A stretch of 64,000 bases of DNA from Winogradskyella sediminis (GTDB taxonomy: Bacteria; Bacteroidota; Bacteroidia; Flavobacteriales; Flavobacteriaceae). Numbering within the stretch: position 1 is the first letter of the stretch; each line of letters begins with the position of its first letter. Below are positions 37,750-47,618 of this stretch, one piece after another. The stretch covers positions 374,778 to 438,777 of the forward strand of contig NZ_QUNH01000003.1 of the NCBI RefSeq assembly GCF_003387355.1, written 5' to 3'. Made by a program: the position numbers and the translations under genes. A model generated the notes under the pieces. It had not been told where the DNA came from, searched no databases, and saw only the letters and a list, made by a program, of their open reading frames with translations.

Positions 37750-39471
37750 ATGAAACAACTTGCAATCATTGGCATGGGACCTCGAGGTTTATATGCTTTA
37801 GAGAATCTACTCATAGAATTGAGTCGTGCTAACACAACAATAGAGATCCATGTGTATGACGCAACTAGCCATCCAGGCACTGGAAATGTTTGGGATAGAT
37901 CACAGCCAGATTCTAATTGGATAAATATTACCGAACGCGCTTTAGTTGGCATTGAAGCACGTTCAGAAATAAGATATAACAATCATATTATTAAAGCATT
38001 TCCATCGTACCTTGATTGGTGTCATTTTTCTCAGTCTAAAAATGAGCCAGATTCATTCCCTCCTCGAAATAAAATGGGACGTTATCTCAATGAACGCTTT
38101 CAATCTTTAGAAAATGTTTTAACACAATTTAAATCTTTTAAGTGTATTAAAGCTGAAGTAACACACATCAATGTTAAACATCAAAAACTTCAGGTTTTAA
38201 CCCATGCGCATCAATTACAATACGATGATGTGTTGCTAACTGTAGGACACCAATCTACAACACCATCTCAACAACTTAAAGAATGGCAATCTCATATTGC
38301 CGCATATAACGATTTAACATTATTCAAAGCTACCTACCCTATTTCTCAATTTAAAGCACTTCAAAACACGACGAATACAACCATTGGCATAAGAGGTTTT
38401 GGTTTGGCTATGATTGATGTAATGCGCTATCTTACCATTAATAACTTCGGAAATTTTAAAGTTATAAACTCTAATACTTTCGAAACAGTTTATTACAAAA
38501 GGAAAGTACAAAATATTACGTTAGTGCCATTTTCGTTAGATGGTTTACCATTAGTACCAAAGCCTCTAAATCAATGTATAGATGAATGGTATGTACCAAC
38601 TCATCAAGAATTAGATGTTTTTAAATCTGAAATTGAAGCTGTATCGAAATGTACCCAAGAAAAAGATAACATCAATTTTTTAACACATGCTATAGCAACA
38701 ATTGCGTCGCGAGTGTTTATCGATTTACAAGATAAAAGCATATCGCATACCTTAAGTGAAATCGAAATAAAATCACTGATTATAAATTGGTTAGATGACG
38801 AGAATTTTAGTCACAACCTCATTCAGGATCAAAATATTTCTACATATCAACTCATTCAAACGTATATTGATATGGCTTTGGGAGTAATTCCTGTATCGTT
38901 AGATTATTGTATCGGACAAGTTTGGCGCCATTGTCAGCCTACACTATATAGAGCGTTTTCACATGCCAAGGTAAATGAAACTATTGTTGAAAAGGTTATT
39001 GCTTTAGATGAACGTAGTAAACGCTATTCATACGGACCACCAATTGAAAGCATGCAACAGGTTTTAGCCTTGGTTGACGCACAAATTTTAAACTTAGATT
39101 TTGTGTCTCATCCAGATATAAAAGTTTCACATGAAGGCTGGACATTAAAGAATTATAAAAACAAATCCATAAATTGTTCGATAATGATTAATAGCGTTTT
39201 GGACGCACCAAAGTTGCTCGATGTAGACACACCTTTAATTAAAAATTTATTGCAGAATGATGTAATTCAGCCTATTCATTCAAAACTAGGAATAGAAACA
39301 ACTACGGATGGATACGTAAAAACTCCCAAAAGCAAGTCTAAGGTCCACATCGCTGTTTTAGGTCGTTTGGCTAAAGGAAGCGTTATTGGCGTGGATGCTA
39401 TTTTAGAGTGTTTTGGGCCACGCATAAAAAAATGGGCAAAAGCTTACGTCACAAAACGCACTACTAATTAG
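37750..39471 (+). CDS. FAD/NAD(P)-binding protein (HpyO-like/FAD-NAD_binding family)
   Basis: The 573-residue protein begins with a Rossmann dinucleotide motif in MKQLAIIGMGPRGLYALENLL and continues with HPGTGNVWDRSQPDSNWINI, the FAD_NAD-binding family hallmark. GIRGFGLAMIDVMRYLTI looks like a second nucleotide-binding segment. The C-terminal third contains GRLAKGSVIGVDAILECFG, typical of this uncharacterised oxidoreductase group. The substrate is unknown. It follows a terminator, and its 3' end overlaps the convergent TIGR03915 gene by 8 bp. Confidence 0.75.
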   Translation: MKQLAIIGMGPRGLYALENLLIELSRANTTIEIHVYDATSHPGTGNVWDRSQPDSNWINITERALVGIEARSEIRYNNHIIKAFPSYLDWCHFSQSKNEPDSFPPRNKMGRYLNERFQSLENVLTQFKSFKCIKAEVTHINVKHQKLQVLTHAHQLQYDDVLLTVGHQSTTPSQQLKEWQSHIAAYNDLTLFKATYPISQFKALQNTTNTTIGIRGFGLAMIDVMRYLTINNFGNFKVINSNTFETVYYKRKVQNITLVPFSLDGLPLVPKPLNQCIDEWYVPTHQELDVFKSEIEAVSKCTQEKDNINFLTHAIATIASRVFIDLQDKSISHTLSEIEIKSLIINWLDDENFSHNLIQDQNISTYQLIQTYIDMALGVIPVSLDYCIGQVWRHCQPTLYRAFSHAKVNETIVEKVIALDERSKRYSYGPPIESMQQVLALVDAQILNLDFVSHPDIKVSHEGWTLKNYKNKSINCSIMINSVLDAPKLLDVDTPLIKNLLQNDVIQPIHSKLGIETTTDGYVKTPKSKSKVHIAVLGRLAKGSVIGVDAILECFGPRIKKWAKAYVTKRTTN

Positions 39472-40237
39472 GCTGTTTCTCGCTAAGGTATTTCCAATAA
39501 CGTTTTGGAACGTGCCTAATATGAAGTTTCATATTTTTACGAGATTCAATATTTGTTGCTTTAAAATAATCTTGCCATAACTTTTGAAATTCAAATTCTT
39601 GCATCGCAAAAAAAGCATCATCTGTTTTGGTAAAATCGAAATGCTCAGGAAAATCCATGTGCATGAGGTCTACCTTTTCTAAATCATAAAACAAGCCATA
39701 ACCACGTTTAATATCATAAATCACCCATTTTTGATCTGCATAACGTCTTTTAAAATGTTTTTCTATGAGCGGTAATACATTAAAGTCTGGTTCTATACTC
39801 CCAAAATATATCTGATCTTTAGTAAGTCTAAAACGTACAAAAGCTTCCATTCTATGTTTTTCTCTTCCAACGGATTTTGCTATTTGAGCAATTTTTAAAA
39901 TAGAAGGATGCGAGTAATCGTTGTCTACTTTGTGCTGTTGCCCAAAGGCATAACGCATATAATCTAGCAATAGGTCTTCTACTCCACTGATTTCACTTAA
40001 AAAAGCATAATATAATTGATAACTGCCTTGCGCTGATAATTTTAATTTAACACCTTTCCACACTCTATTTGCCTTCTCCTCCTCAGTAATAATAGTCACA
40101 TTTTCTGAAAACAAACCTTGTTGCGCGGTAAATTTATTTTGAATTTTCACCGAAGTAAGTCGCTGTTCAAAAACATAAAACACGGTAGATAAAAAACCGT
40201 CAAACGTACCGTCGTATATAAGATGTTTGGTTTCCAT
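39464..40237 (-). CDS. TIGR03915-family putative DNA repair/metabolism protein
   Basis: The 257-residue protein starts METKHLIYDGTFDGFLSTVFYVFEQR and contains VGREKHRMEAFVRFRLTKDQIYFGSIEPDFNVLPLIEKHF and the C-terminal RHVPKRYWKYLSEKQ, all typical of this family. It is nearly always encoded next to a radical-SAM partner, and here it directly follows that gene with no intergenic bases (stop at 40238, start at 40237). The pair is annotated as a DNA repair or nucleoside-modifying system, but the reaction is unproven. It has no UDG catalytic motifs of its own that I can see. Confidence 0.85.
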   Translation of the reverse strand: METKHLIYDGTFDGFLSTVFYVFEQRLTSVKIQNKFTAQQGLFSENVTIITEEEKANRVWKGVKLKLSAQGSYQLYYAFLSEISGVEDLLLDYMRYAFGQQHKVDNDYSHPSILKIAQIAKSVGREKHRMEAFVRFRLTKDQIYFGSIEPDFNVLPLIEKHFKRRYADQKWVIYDIKRGYGLFYDLEKVDLMHMDFPEHFDFTKTDDAFFAMQEFEFQKLWQDYFKATNIESRKNMKLHIRHVPKRYWKYLSEKQPN

Positions 40238-41500
40238 TTATCCGAATAAACTGAGCTGATTACTCAACATCTTTTGATACTTACTGGTTGAATTCTGAAG
40301 GATTAAGCCTTTGATTTTTTCAGGAGTTAAATCTCTTTTTTCAAACTGATTACTCTCACAAACCATAAAATATTGTGCTCTATTTAGAGCGACACCTATT
40401 TTTTTGAGATGTTCCCAATTTAATCTTCTAAAGCGTCTAGCATTTATAATTTTAAATACAGATTTCATACCTAAACCAGGAATTCTAGCAAGCATGCGCT
40501 GATCTGCGGTGTTAACATCAACCGGAAATTCATGAAGGTTACGTAAGGCCCAACTCAATTTAGGATCCACATCTAAATCGAGATGCTGATGTTGCTCATT
40601 TAAAATTTCGCTGACATCAAAACCATAAAAGCGCATTAACCAATCGGTTTGATATAGTCTATTTTCTCTTAGCATAGGAACGGCACTTCCTATTTGCGGC
40701 AATCGATTATCGTAACTTATAGGCACATAACCAGAATAATACACGCGTTTTAAGTTATAGCTTTTATAAAAATGATTAGAAGTTTGCATAATCTGAAAAT
40801 CATTTTCACCACTCGCTCCAATAATCATTTGAGTACTTTGTCCTGCAGGTGCAAATTTAGGGGTGCTTTTAATAATTTTCTTTTCGGCTTTATATTGAAT
40901 GATTTCATTTTTCACCTTAACCATAGGTTTAATAAAATCTTCACGCTTTTTATCGGGTGCCAGTTTTTTAAGTCCGGCTTTCGTGGGAATTTCAATATTA
41001 ACACTTAAACGATCCGCATAAAGTCCGGCTTCACGCATCAAGTCATCTGAAGCTCCAGGAATAGATTTTAAATGAATATAACCATTAAAGTTTTCTTCGG
41101 TTCTCAGTTTTTTAGCCACAGCCACTAACCGTTCCATGGTATAATCGGCACTTTTAAAAATGCCAGAACTAAGAAAAAGACCTTCAATATAATTTCTACG
41201 ATAGAAATTAATCGTTAAATCCACAACTTCTTGCACTTTAAAAGCTGCACGTTTAACATCATTGCTTTTACGGGTGACGCAATACGCACAATCGAAAATA
41301 CAGTGATTGGTCAATAAAATTTTTAACAAGGACACACAGCGACCATCTTCTGTATAAGAATGACAAATGCCCATGCCTGTTGCATCTCCTAAACCTTTAT
41401 TGGTATTAGCGCGTTGACTTCCGCTCGATGAGCACGATACATCATATTTTGCGGCATCGGCTAGTATTTTTAATTTTTCTTGGGTACGTTGAAAAGACAA
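40238..41500 (-). CDS. Putative DNA modification/repair radical SAM protein (TIGR03916)
   Basis: The 420-residue radical S-adenosylmethionine enzyme has the 4Fe-4S motif NHCIFDCAYCVTRKS (Cys67, Cys71, Cys74). The N terminus carries the family-specific YDVSCSSSGSQR and TGMGICHSYTEDGRC. The C-terminal helix-hairpin-helix region (VNTADQRMLARIPGLGMKSVFKIINARRFRRL) is a DNA-binding fold, which supports action on DNA. It forms a two-gene operon with TIGR03915. Confidence 0.9.
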   Translation of the reverse strand: MSFQRTQEKLKILADAAKYDVSCSSSGSQRANTNKGLGDATGMGICHSYTEDGRCVSLLKILLTNHCIFDCAYCVTRKSNDVKRAAFKVQEVVDLTINFYRRNYIEGLFLSSGIFKSADYTMERLVAVAKKLRTEENFNGYIHLKSIPGASDDLMREAGLYADRLSVNIEIPTKAGLKKLAPDKKREDFIKPMVKVKNEIIQYKAEKKIIKSTPKFAPAGQSTQMIIGASGENDFQIMQTSNHFYKSYNLKRVYYSGYVPISYDNRLPQIGSAVPMLRENRLYQTDWLMRFYGFDVSEILNEQHQHLDLDVDPKLSWALRNLHEFPVDVNTADQRMLARIPGLGMKSVFKIINARRFRRLNWEHLKKIGVALNRAQYFMVCESNQFEKRDLTPEKIKGLILQNSTSKYQKMLSNQLSLFG

Positions 41501-41697
41501 ATAGTTTCCTCCTAATAGCTTTAATTTATTTCTTCACGACAAAGATACTACAATACGTAGCGATTGATTGCCTTTATTTGTAGCAATACTGTATTTTTTA
41601 ATTATACTTTTTCTATCGCTTTTATGAACGTAAATGGGTCAATATTTTGATGATATCATTTAAGTCTTCTTAGGTAATAACCCTATTTTTCGAAAAG
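41501..41697. other. Divergent promoter region without clear elements
   Basis: This 197-bp gap lies between the radical SAM gene on the minus strand and the metalloprotease gene on the plus strand. No hairpin or TAnnTTTG core is convincing. Confidence 0.3.
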
Positions 41698-42297
41698 ATG
41701 AAAATTATTATAATCATATTAATCTTAACGCTACACCAAACTATGAGTGCACAGCACATAATTCCTGAAGATATTAAAAACAACGTCCGTAAAGCTCTGG
41801 CCTATTATCCACAGCTGGAAAACACCAAAATTGAATTTCGATTTAAAAAGAACATAAAAAAATCGACCATGCAAGCACGACCGACTTTAGGTAGTTTTTT
41901 TAAAAGCAGGAAGAACAGAAACTATGTTATTCTTATAAGTGAAACCTTTAAGATTGCCGACAAATCGTTTTTAACGCGTCATATTCCAGATGATATATTT
42001 ATTGGCTGGATTGGACATGAATTAGGACATATAATAGATTATCAAAATAGAAGCAAGTTAAATCTTATTTGGTTTGGACTAAAATATCTGCTTTCTCAAA
42101 GTCATATCGTTGAAGCTGAACGAGCAGCTGATTCGTTTGCTGTGGCTCATGGAATGGAAGATTACATTCTAAAAACAAAAGATTTTATACTTAATCATGC
42201 AGATATAACACCTTCTTATAAAGCCCGAATTGTAAAGTATTATTTGTCACCTGAAGAGATTATGGAACTCGTACAGCATCGTGATGCTTTAAAATAA
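41698..42297 (+). CDS. Secreted M48-like zinc metalloprotease of unknown substrate
   Basis: The 199-residue protein has a signal peptide (MKIIIIILILTLHQTMSAQ) and one clear zincin motif, WIGHELGHIIDYQ (His107, Glu108, His111). A third-ligand candidate lies 28-34 residues later in VEAERAADSFAVAHG (Glu139/Glu141, Asp145), the M48/gluzincin arrangement. It is shorter than classical HtpX/M48 proteins and has no transmembrane helices besides the leader, so it is probably periplasmic. It stands alone and is followed by a bidirectional hairpin. Confidence 0.75.
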   Translation: MKIIIIILILTLHQTMSAQHIIPEDIKNNVRKALAYYPQLENTKIEFRFKKNIKKSTMQARPTLGSFFKSRKNRNYVILISETFKIADKSFLTRHIPDDIFIGWIGHELGHIIDYQNRSKLNLIWFGLKYLLSQSHIVEAERAADSFAVAHGMEDYILKTKDFILNHADITPSYKARIVKYYLSPEEIMELVQHRDALK

Positions 42298-42326
42298 GAT
42301 CATTGCATTATATTGAAGCGAAAATC

Positions 42327-42346
42327 CCCTAAAGTAACCTTTAGGG
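42327..42346. terminator. Hairpin between convergent genes
   Basis: CCCTAAAG pairs perfectly with CTTTAGGG around TAAC, 30 bp after the metalloprotease and 10 bp beyond the GH3 stop. T runs are short on both sides, so it is a moderate terminator for either strand. Confidence 0.65.
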
Positions 42347-42355
42347 TTAAAACAG

Positions 42356-43882
42356 CTATTGTTCATTCACAAAGTCTTCCCAAGCTTTAAACTTTTCATC
42401 TCCCATAACACGTTCCATTTTTACTTGGCCTCCTTTTTTCTTATTTCTTTCATTCCAATCGTAAAAATGATGCGGAGGAATTACTTTGACCTTTACGCCT
42501 TTTAATGCTTTACTTCGTGCCACTTTATAATTTTTATTGGCCTTTTTTAAACTTTCATCTAAAGCATTTGCAATGGTTGCATTATCTATGGAATTACCTT
42601 CAGAACCCAAATACCAATAGTGATAAAACTCACCATCACCACCACGTTTGGCACAGATGGTATATTCTGAAATAGTGATATTAAATTGGTCTTCTAAATC
42701 ACGCATAGCCGCATCCATCTTATTGACCGATAATTGCGACCCTACGGTATTTAAGAAGAATTTGGTACGACCTGTAATTTTTATTTCAGCACGTTCAATA
42801 TTGGTAAATTCAATGGTGTCGCCTATTAAATAACGCCAAGCTCCACTCACTGTACTAATGATTAAAACATAATCTTGGTCTAGTTCTACATCATCTAATG
42901 TTAATGCCGGAGCCTCTTGTTTTAAGGAACCATCTTGATTGATATATTCAGGTTTAAACGGTACAAACTCAAAATAAATACCATTATCGGTGTTGAGCTG
43001 CATGGCATCTGTTTCTGGTCTTACTTGTGTTGCAATGTACCCTTCGGATGCTAAATAAGTATCTATAACCGTTACTGGTTTCCCTAAGAGTGCGTTAAAA
43101 CTTTTCTCATAAGGAGCAAAAGCTACACCTCCAGATGTATACACTTGTAAATTAGGCCAAATCTCATGGATATGATTTAGGTTATGATAATCAATTACTT
43201 TTTGAAGCATTAATTCTATCCACGAAGGAATTCCACTTAAAGCACCAATATCCCAATCTTTGGCACGTTCTGCAATACGTTGTACGCGTTCGTCCCAATC
43301 TTCTATTTGTGATATTTCTTCGCCAGGTTTGTAATAACCTCTAAACCACGAGGGAATATTGCTTGCGCTGATACCACTAATTTCGCCTTCGAGATGGTTG
43401 TTGTTTTCTTCCAAATCTGTGGAGCTACCCAACATCATTATTTCCTTTTCAAAGAAATCGGCAGGCAAATCAAAATTATTTAAAGAGAAAACCTGTTTAA
43501 TACCTGCATTTCTTATGGCATCAATCATAGCATCTGTGACAGGAATACGTTTACTCGTTTTCCCAGTAGTACCAGAACTCAACGCAAAATATGACGGTTG
43601 TCCTGGCCATGTTACATCTGCTTCACCATTATGATATTTGTGCCACCAAGCTTCATTAATCTGGTTGTAATCAAAATAAGGTACAGATTTTGAAAATTGG
43701 TGTTGCAGGTCTTCAGATTTAAGAAGGGCTTCAAAATTGTAATGTTTACCAAACTGTGTCTGTTCTGCTGTTTCGAGTAATTCTCTTAGTACTTTTTTTT
43801 GTGCATCTCCATGAATTACTTCAGATGTAAAGGTATCTTTGAGTTCTATAACTCCTTTAATAATATTCCCTAGTATGGCCAT
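42356..43882 (-). CDS. GH3 auxin-responsive promoter family protein
   Basis: The 508-residue acyl-adenylate/amidosynthetase-like protein is related to plant GH3 and common in Bacteroidota. ATP-binding motifs include YFALSSGTTGKTSKRIPVTDAM (P-loop-like motif I), VYTSGGVAFAPYEKSF and DTYLASEGYIATQ, then YVLIISTVSGAWRYLIGDTIEF. Plant homologues conjugate amino acids to hormones; the bacterial substrate is not known. It is likely in one operon with no neighbour: the copper-protein gene begins 20 bp upstream on the same strand, but the two need not be related. Confidence 0.87.
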   Translation of the reverse strand: MAILGNIIKGVIELKDTFTSEVIHGDAQKKVLRELLETAEQTQFGKHYNFEALLKSEDLQHQFSKSVPYFDYNQINEAWWHKYHNGEADVTWPGQPSYFALSSGTTGKTSKRIPVTDAMIDAIRNAGIKQVFSLNNFDLPADFFEKEIMMLGSSTDLEENNNHLEGEISGISASNIPSWFRGYYKPGEEISQIEDWDERVQRIAERAKDWDIGALSGIPSWIELMLQKVIDYHNLNHIHEIWPNLQVYTSGGVAFAPYEKSFNALLGKPVTVIDTYLASEGYIATQVRPETDAMQLNTDNGIYFEFVPFKPEYINQDGSLKQEAPALTLDDVELDQDYVLIISTVSGAWRYLIGDTIEFTNIERAEIKITGRTKFFLNTVGSQLSVNKMDAAMRDLEDQFNITISEYTICAKRGGDGEFYHYWYLGSEGNSIDNATIANALDESLKKANKNYKVARSKALKGVKVKVIPPHHFYDWNERNKKKGGQVKMERVMGDEKFKAWEDFVNEQ

Positions 43883-43902
43883 TTTTTAGATTTAAGATTT
43901 AA

Positions 43903-44220
43903 TTATGCTGCCAATGATTTACAAGCTTCGGCACAGGCTCTACATGTTTTTGCACATGTTTTACAATGCTCATGTGTATGGTCTTCGCAATGATCAGCAC
44001 AATACTCACAAATTTCTGCACATAATAAGGCATACTGTTTAACATAAGCACTATCTGATGTTATCATTTTTAAAACCGCCTCGCAGGCATCTATACATTG
44101 TATGCAGCATTTAGGACAATCGTTATGACTTTCTTTTCCTGCCATTTCAGTAAGGCAAATTCTACAATCTACGATACATTGCTGAACGGCTTCAAGCGTG
44201 TTTTTATAAGTTGAATTCAT
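43903..44220 (-). CDS. Four-helix bundle copper-binding protein (Csp family)
   Basis: The 105-residue protein carries 17 cysteines, mostly in CxxC or CxxxC spacing along helices: QQCIVDCRICL, DCPKCCIQCIDAC, LLCAEICEYCADHC, and HCKTCAKTCRACAEAC. This is the copper-storage Csp3-type four-helix bundle, which packs Cu(I) inside its core. There is no signal peptide, which indicates a cytosolic form. It precedes GH3 on the same strand by 20 bp. No copper sensor or exporter is nearby. Confidence 0.88.
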   Translation of the reverse strand: MNSTYKNTLEAVQQCIVDCRICLTEMAGKESHNDCPKCCIQCIDACEAVLKMITSDSAYVKQYALLCAEICEYCADHCEDHTHEHCKTCAKTCRACAEACKSLAA

Positions 44221-44404
44221 AATTTTTTGTATTTAAAAGTTACAACATCTAAGATCTTGCATATTATTATATAAACGTATTCCGATTCCTAAAACAATTA
44301 ACCCATTTGATTAAAGCGTAATCAGAGTAACCAAAACAGTAATTGAGCTAAGACCTTCTTAAAATTTATAACATCTTGCCATACCTATTAAAATATAATG
44401 TATT

Positions 44405-44914
44405 ATGAAAGACTGGTTTAAATTTTCTACAGATGGACTTTTAGCAATAATTCTCACAGCCATAGGCATTTATATGGCTTTGGTAATTTTAACGCGCATT
44501 AGTGGTAAGCGTAGTTTTTCAAAAATGTCGAGTTTTGATTTTGCAATGACTGTTTCTATTGGATCTATTTTAGCAACTGTAATTGTATCGAAGTCAGTGT
44601 CACTACAATATGGAATTTTAGGCTTAGTTGTTATCTACAGTCTACAAATGGTTGTGGCAGCAGCCCGACGTTGGACTCCAATAAGAGACATGGTTGATAA
44701 TACACCAACACTTTTAATGAAAAATGGTAAGCTCATTGAAGCCAATTTAAGAAAATGTAAAGTAACTGAATCTGATGTTAAAGCTAAATTAAGAGAAGCT
44801 AATGTTATACAATTATCTGAGGTCAAAGCAGTGGTTTTTGAATCTACAGGAGATATCTCTGTTTTACATGGCTCTGATGATAAAACCATTGACGACTGGA
44901 TTATGGATTTTTAA
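44405..44914 (+). CDS. DUF421/YetF-like membrane protein
   Basis: The 169-residue protein has two or three N-terminal membrane helices (LLAIILTAIGIYMALVILTRI and SIGSILATVIVS) and a cytosolic domain. It matches the DUF421 family: RISGKRSFSKMSSFDFAMTVSIGSI, DNTPTLLMKNGKLIEANLRK and LREANVIQLSEVKAVVFESTGDISVL. YetF homologues influence phosphatidylserine decarboxylase-related processes and spore physiology in Bacillus; the role in Bacteroidota is unknown. It is preceded by a 184-bp gap and followed by gcvT. Confidence 0.85.
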   Translation: MKDWFKFSTDGLLAIILTAIGIYMALVILTRISGKRSFSKMSSFDFAMTVSIGSILATVIVSKSVSLQYGILGLVVIYSLQMVVAAARRWTPIRDMVDNTPTLLMKNGKLIEANLRKCKVTESDVKAKLREANVIQLSEVKAVVFESTGDISVLHGSDDKTIDDWIMDF

Positions 44915-44992
44915 AAAATAGCATACAGTGAATCTTATAGAGCACTACGATTTCCTTAGTATCAATTTATAATATTCTTCATAAAATTTATG

Positions 44993-45000
44993 TAGTTTTG
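44993..45000 (+). promoter_or_regulatory. Candidate -7 promoter box for gcvT
   Basis: TAGTTTTG matches TAnnTTTG and lies 27 bp before the gcvT start codon. Confidence 0.45.
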
Positions 45001-45027
45001 CACATCTAAAATTAAAACAATTCTTAC

Positions 45028-46110
45028 ATGAAAGATACAGCCTTATCCTCTACTCACGTTGCACTTGGTGCTAAAATGGTTCCTTTTGCTGGTTATAATA
45101 TGCCTGTTCAATACGAAGGCGTAAACATAGAACATCAAACCGTTAGGGATGCTGTAGGTGTTTTTGATGTTTCCCATATGGGTGAATTTTTAATTGAAGG
45201 TCCAAACGCATTAGCTTTAATACAAAAGGTATCAAGTAATGATGCCTCTAAACTAGAGATCGGTAAAGCTCAATATAGCTGCTTACCAAATGATGATGGT
45301 GGTATTGTTGACGACTTAATCATTTATAAAATAAAAGAAGACACTTATTTATTAGTGGTTAATGCAAGTAACATTGAGAAAGATTGGAATTGGATTTCAT
45401 CTAAAAATGATGTTGGTGCTGAGATGCGCGATTTAAGCGAAGCTTATTCCTTATTAGCCATACAGGGACCAAAAGCTGTTGAAGCGATGCAGTCTTTAAC
45501 CAGTCATGACTTATCTGCAATTAAATTTTATAATTTTGAGGTTGGTGATTTTGCAGGCATAGAAAATGTAATTATTTCTGCCACAGGTTACACAGGTAGT
45601 GGTGGATTTGAAATTTATTGTAAGAATTCTGAAGTAAAACAAATTTGGGATAGCGTTTTTGAAGCCGGAGCTGATTTTGGAATTAAGCCAATAGGTTTAG
45701 CGGCTAGAGACACTTTGCGTTTAGAAATGGGCTATTGTTTATACGGAAATGATATTGATGATACCACCTCTCCTATTGAAGCAGGATTAGGCTGGGTTTG
45801 TAAATTCAATAAAGATTTTACAAATAGTGAAGCCCTAAAAGCTGAAAAAGAACGTTCGCCAGAACGCAAATTAGTAGCTTTTAAACTTGATGAGCGCGGT
45901 ATTCCTCGTCATGGTTACGATATCGTAGATGGCAATGGTAACACTATTGGTAATGTAACTTCTGGTACAATGAGTCCAAGTTTAGGAATAGGCATTGGTA
46001 TGGGATATGTACCAACGGTATTTTCTAAAGTAGATAGTAAAATAGGTATTCAGGTGCGCAAAAAAAGGATTCCTGCAACGGTTGTAAAACCACCTTTTTA
46101 TAAAGGCTAA
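45028..46110 (+). CDS. gcvT: Glycine cleavage system T protein (aminomethyltransferase)
   Basis: The 360-residue tetrahydrofolate-dependent enzyme releases ammonia from the aminomethyl-lipoyl H protein and forms methylene-THF. Conserved parts include [61 protein letters not shown] and [18 protein letters not shown], ending with [11 protein letters not shown]. It is the first gene of what may be a small run with the SDR gene 24 bp later. The H and P proteins are not in the window. Confidence 0.95.
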   Translation: MKDTALSSTHVALGAKMVPFAGYNMPVQYEGVNIEHQTVRDAVGVFDVSHMGEFLIEGPNALALIQKVSSNDASKLEIGKAQYSCLPNDDGGIVDDLIIYKIKEDTYLLVVNASNIEKDWNWISSKNDVGAEMRDLSEAYSLLAIQGPKAVEAMQSLTSHDLSAIKFYNFEVGDFAGIENVIISATGYTGSGGFEIYCKNSEVKQIWDSVFEAGADFGIKPIGLAARDTLRLEMGYCLYGNDIDDTTSPIEAGLGWVCKFNKDFTNSEALKAEKERSPERKLVAFKLDERGIPRHGYDIVDGNGNTIGNVTSGTMSPSLGIGIGMGYVPTVFSKVDSKIGIQVRKKRIPATVVKPPFYKG

Positions 46111-46134
46111 TTCTATAGAGAGTAGTTTTGATTA

Positions 46135-46974
46135 ATGACGAAGAAAGATTTAGATCCTCAAAAACATCGTATTTTAATACTTGGAGCTAGCGGTTACATT
46201 GGTAATTCTATTTATAAGGAATTAGGTCCTTATTTTAGAACTTTTGGAACTTATAGAACACCTAAAAAAGAGTTTGAAAACAATCAGCAATTCTTTCAAT
46301 ATAATGTTGAAGAAGATGATGTATACGAGATCTTACAAGTCTGCCAACCTACTATTGTCATTTCGGCATTGCGTGGCGATTTTAATGCGCAGTTTATAGC
46401 ACACCAACATATTGCAGAATATATTGTGGCATATAATTGTAAAATTATATTTCTTTCTTCTGCCAATGTTTTTGATGCGTATAGTAAATTTCCTAGCTAC
46501 GAGCTCGACAAAACTTTAAGTCATAGCATATACGGCCATTTTAAAATTAAAATTGAAAATGCGCTTTTACGCTTGCCTAAAAAGCAAGTGACTATTGTAA
46601 GGCTTCCTATGGTTTTTGGAGCCAACTCACCACGATTATTAGACATGAAAACTGCAATTTCGGATAATGACGCCGTTGAAGTTTTTCCGAATTTAATAAT
46701 GAATGTGATGTACGATAAAAAGTTAACGCAACAGATTCATTATATAGTGAATAGAAATAAAAGCGGAGTTTATCACTTGGGTAGCACGGACTTAGTGCAT
46801 CATGACGAATTTACAAAAGATCTTTTAGCTTTAATTACGAAGAAAAAAGTAGTTATTAAACAAGTTTTTACAACAAATGAAGATCGGTATTTGGCTGTAC
46901 TTCCAAAATTTAATAAGTTACCTAAACATCTTCAAATTACGAGTCAGGAAATTTTAGAAGAGCTAGAAAAGTAA
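46135..46974 (+). CDS. RmlD-like NAD-dependent epimerase/dehydratase family protein
   Basis: The 279-residue extended short-chain dehydrogenase has the nucleotide motif ILGASGYIGNSIYKEL and the dinucleotide-proximal FLSSANVFDAYS. The catalytic Tyr/Lys region reads SIYGHFKIKIE, which keeps the YxxxK spacing. The later PMVFGAN and GVYHLGSTDLVHHDEF stretches are typical of RmlD-type sugar-nucleotide reductases. No dTDP-rhamnose genes are adjacent, so the substrate is open. It follows gcvT closely. Confidence 0.75.
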   Translation: MTKKDLDPQKHRILILGASGYIGNSIYKELGPYFRTFGTYRTPKKEFENNQQFFQYNVEEDDVYEILQVCQPTIVISALRGDFNAQFIAHQHIAEYIVAYNCKIIFLSSANVFDAYSKFPSYELDKTLSHSIYGHFKIKIENALLRLPKKQVTIVRLPMVFGANSPRLLDMKTAISDNDAVEVFPNLIMNVMYDKKLTQQIHYIVNRNKSGVYHLGSTDLVHHDEFTKDLLALITKKKVVIKQVFTTNEDRYLAVLPKFNKLPKHLQITSQEILEELEK

Positions 46975-47079
46975 ACGATTAGTATCTGTGATGTCATTTT
47001 ACTATTTCTTATTCAAATTACCATAATCACTTCATATTTTTTATTAATTTTAAACTTATAAAAACGATAAAACTACCAT

Positions 47080-47367
47080 ATGAAATTAGACGATGCTACT
47101 ATAGAGAAAAAGTTATTACAATTTCCGGATTGGGACTATTATAATAATGCTATTCATTCAGAATTTGAATTCGACAATTTTAAAGATTGTTTTAGTGCCA
47201 TGAGTCGCATTGCTTTTGAGTGTGAAGCTCAAAATCACCATCCTAATTGGAGTAACGTATACAACGTGTTAAAAATTTCGCTATCTACGCACGATGTTGG
47301 TGGAGTGAGCCAAAAAGATTTCAAATTAGCTGAAGCCATTGAGAATATTGTGGAGGTTGAGGAATAG
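47080..47367 (+). CDS. 4a-hydroxytetrahydrobiopterin dehydratase
   Basis: The 95-residue pterin-4a-carbinolamine dehydratase recycles tetrahydrobiopterin after aromatic amino acid hydroxylation. The signature is complete: FDNFKDCFSAMSRIAFECEAQNHHPNWSNVYNVLKISLSTHDVGGVSQKD, where NHHPxW holds the catalytic histidines. The small size is normal. It is a single gene 105 bp after the SDR gene. Confidence 0.93.
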   Translation: MKLDDATIEKKLLQFPDWDYYNNAIHSEFEFDNFKDCFSAMSRIAFECEAQNHHPNWSNVYNVLKISLSTHDVGGVSQKDFKLAEAIENIVEVEE

Positions 47368-47618
47368 TTGTTTGTTCTAATGTTTGTACAGATTCTAGTT
47401 TTACACTTAAGTATGTTTTGATCTCGGGTGATAAAGTTTCAGAATTTTTAATTTTCAAATTATGACTTATATTTTTTCATATTTAGTTATAAACCTACTC
47501 AAACAATTTTAATATTTTCTTAAATTTGCTTTCACCTAATTTTTAGGCATTTTTGTAAAATATAATATCATAAACAGATTTCCGTTTTTTTTCGGAAATT
47601 AAAAAAATAAATTTTAAG
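47368..47618 (+). promoter_or_regulatory. yebC upstream region with candidate promoter and T-loop hairpin
   Basis: TAAATTTG at 47521-47528 matches the TAnnTTTG core. ATTTCCG and CGGAAAT (47578-47599) form a hairpin with an eight-T loop ending 20 bp before the yebC ATG, which could affect translation. The rest of the gap shows nothing. Confidence 0.35.
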
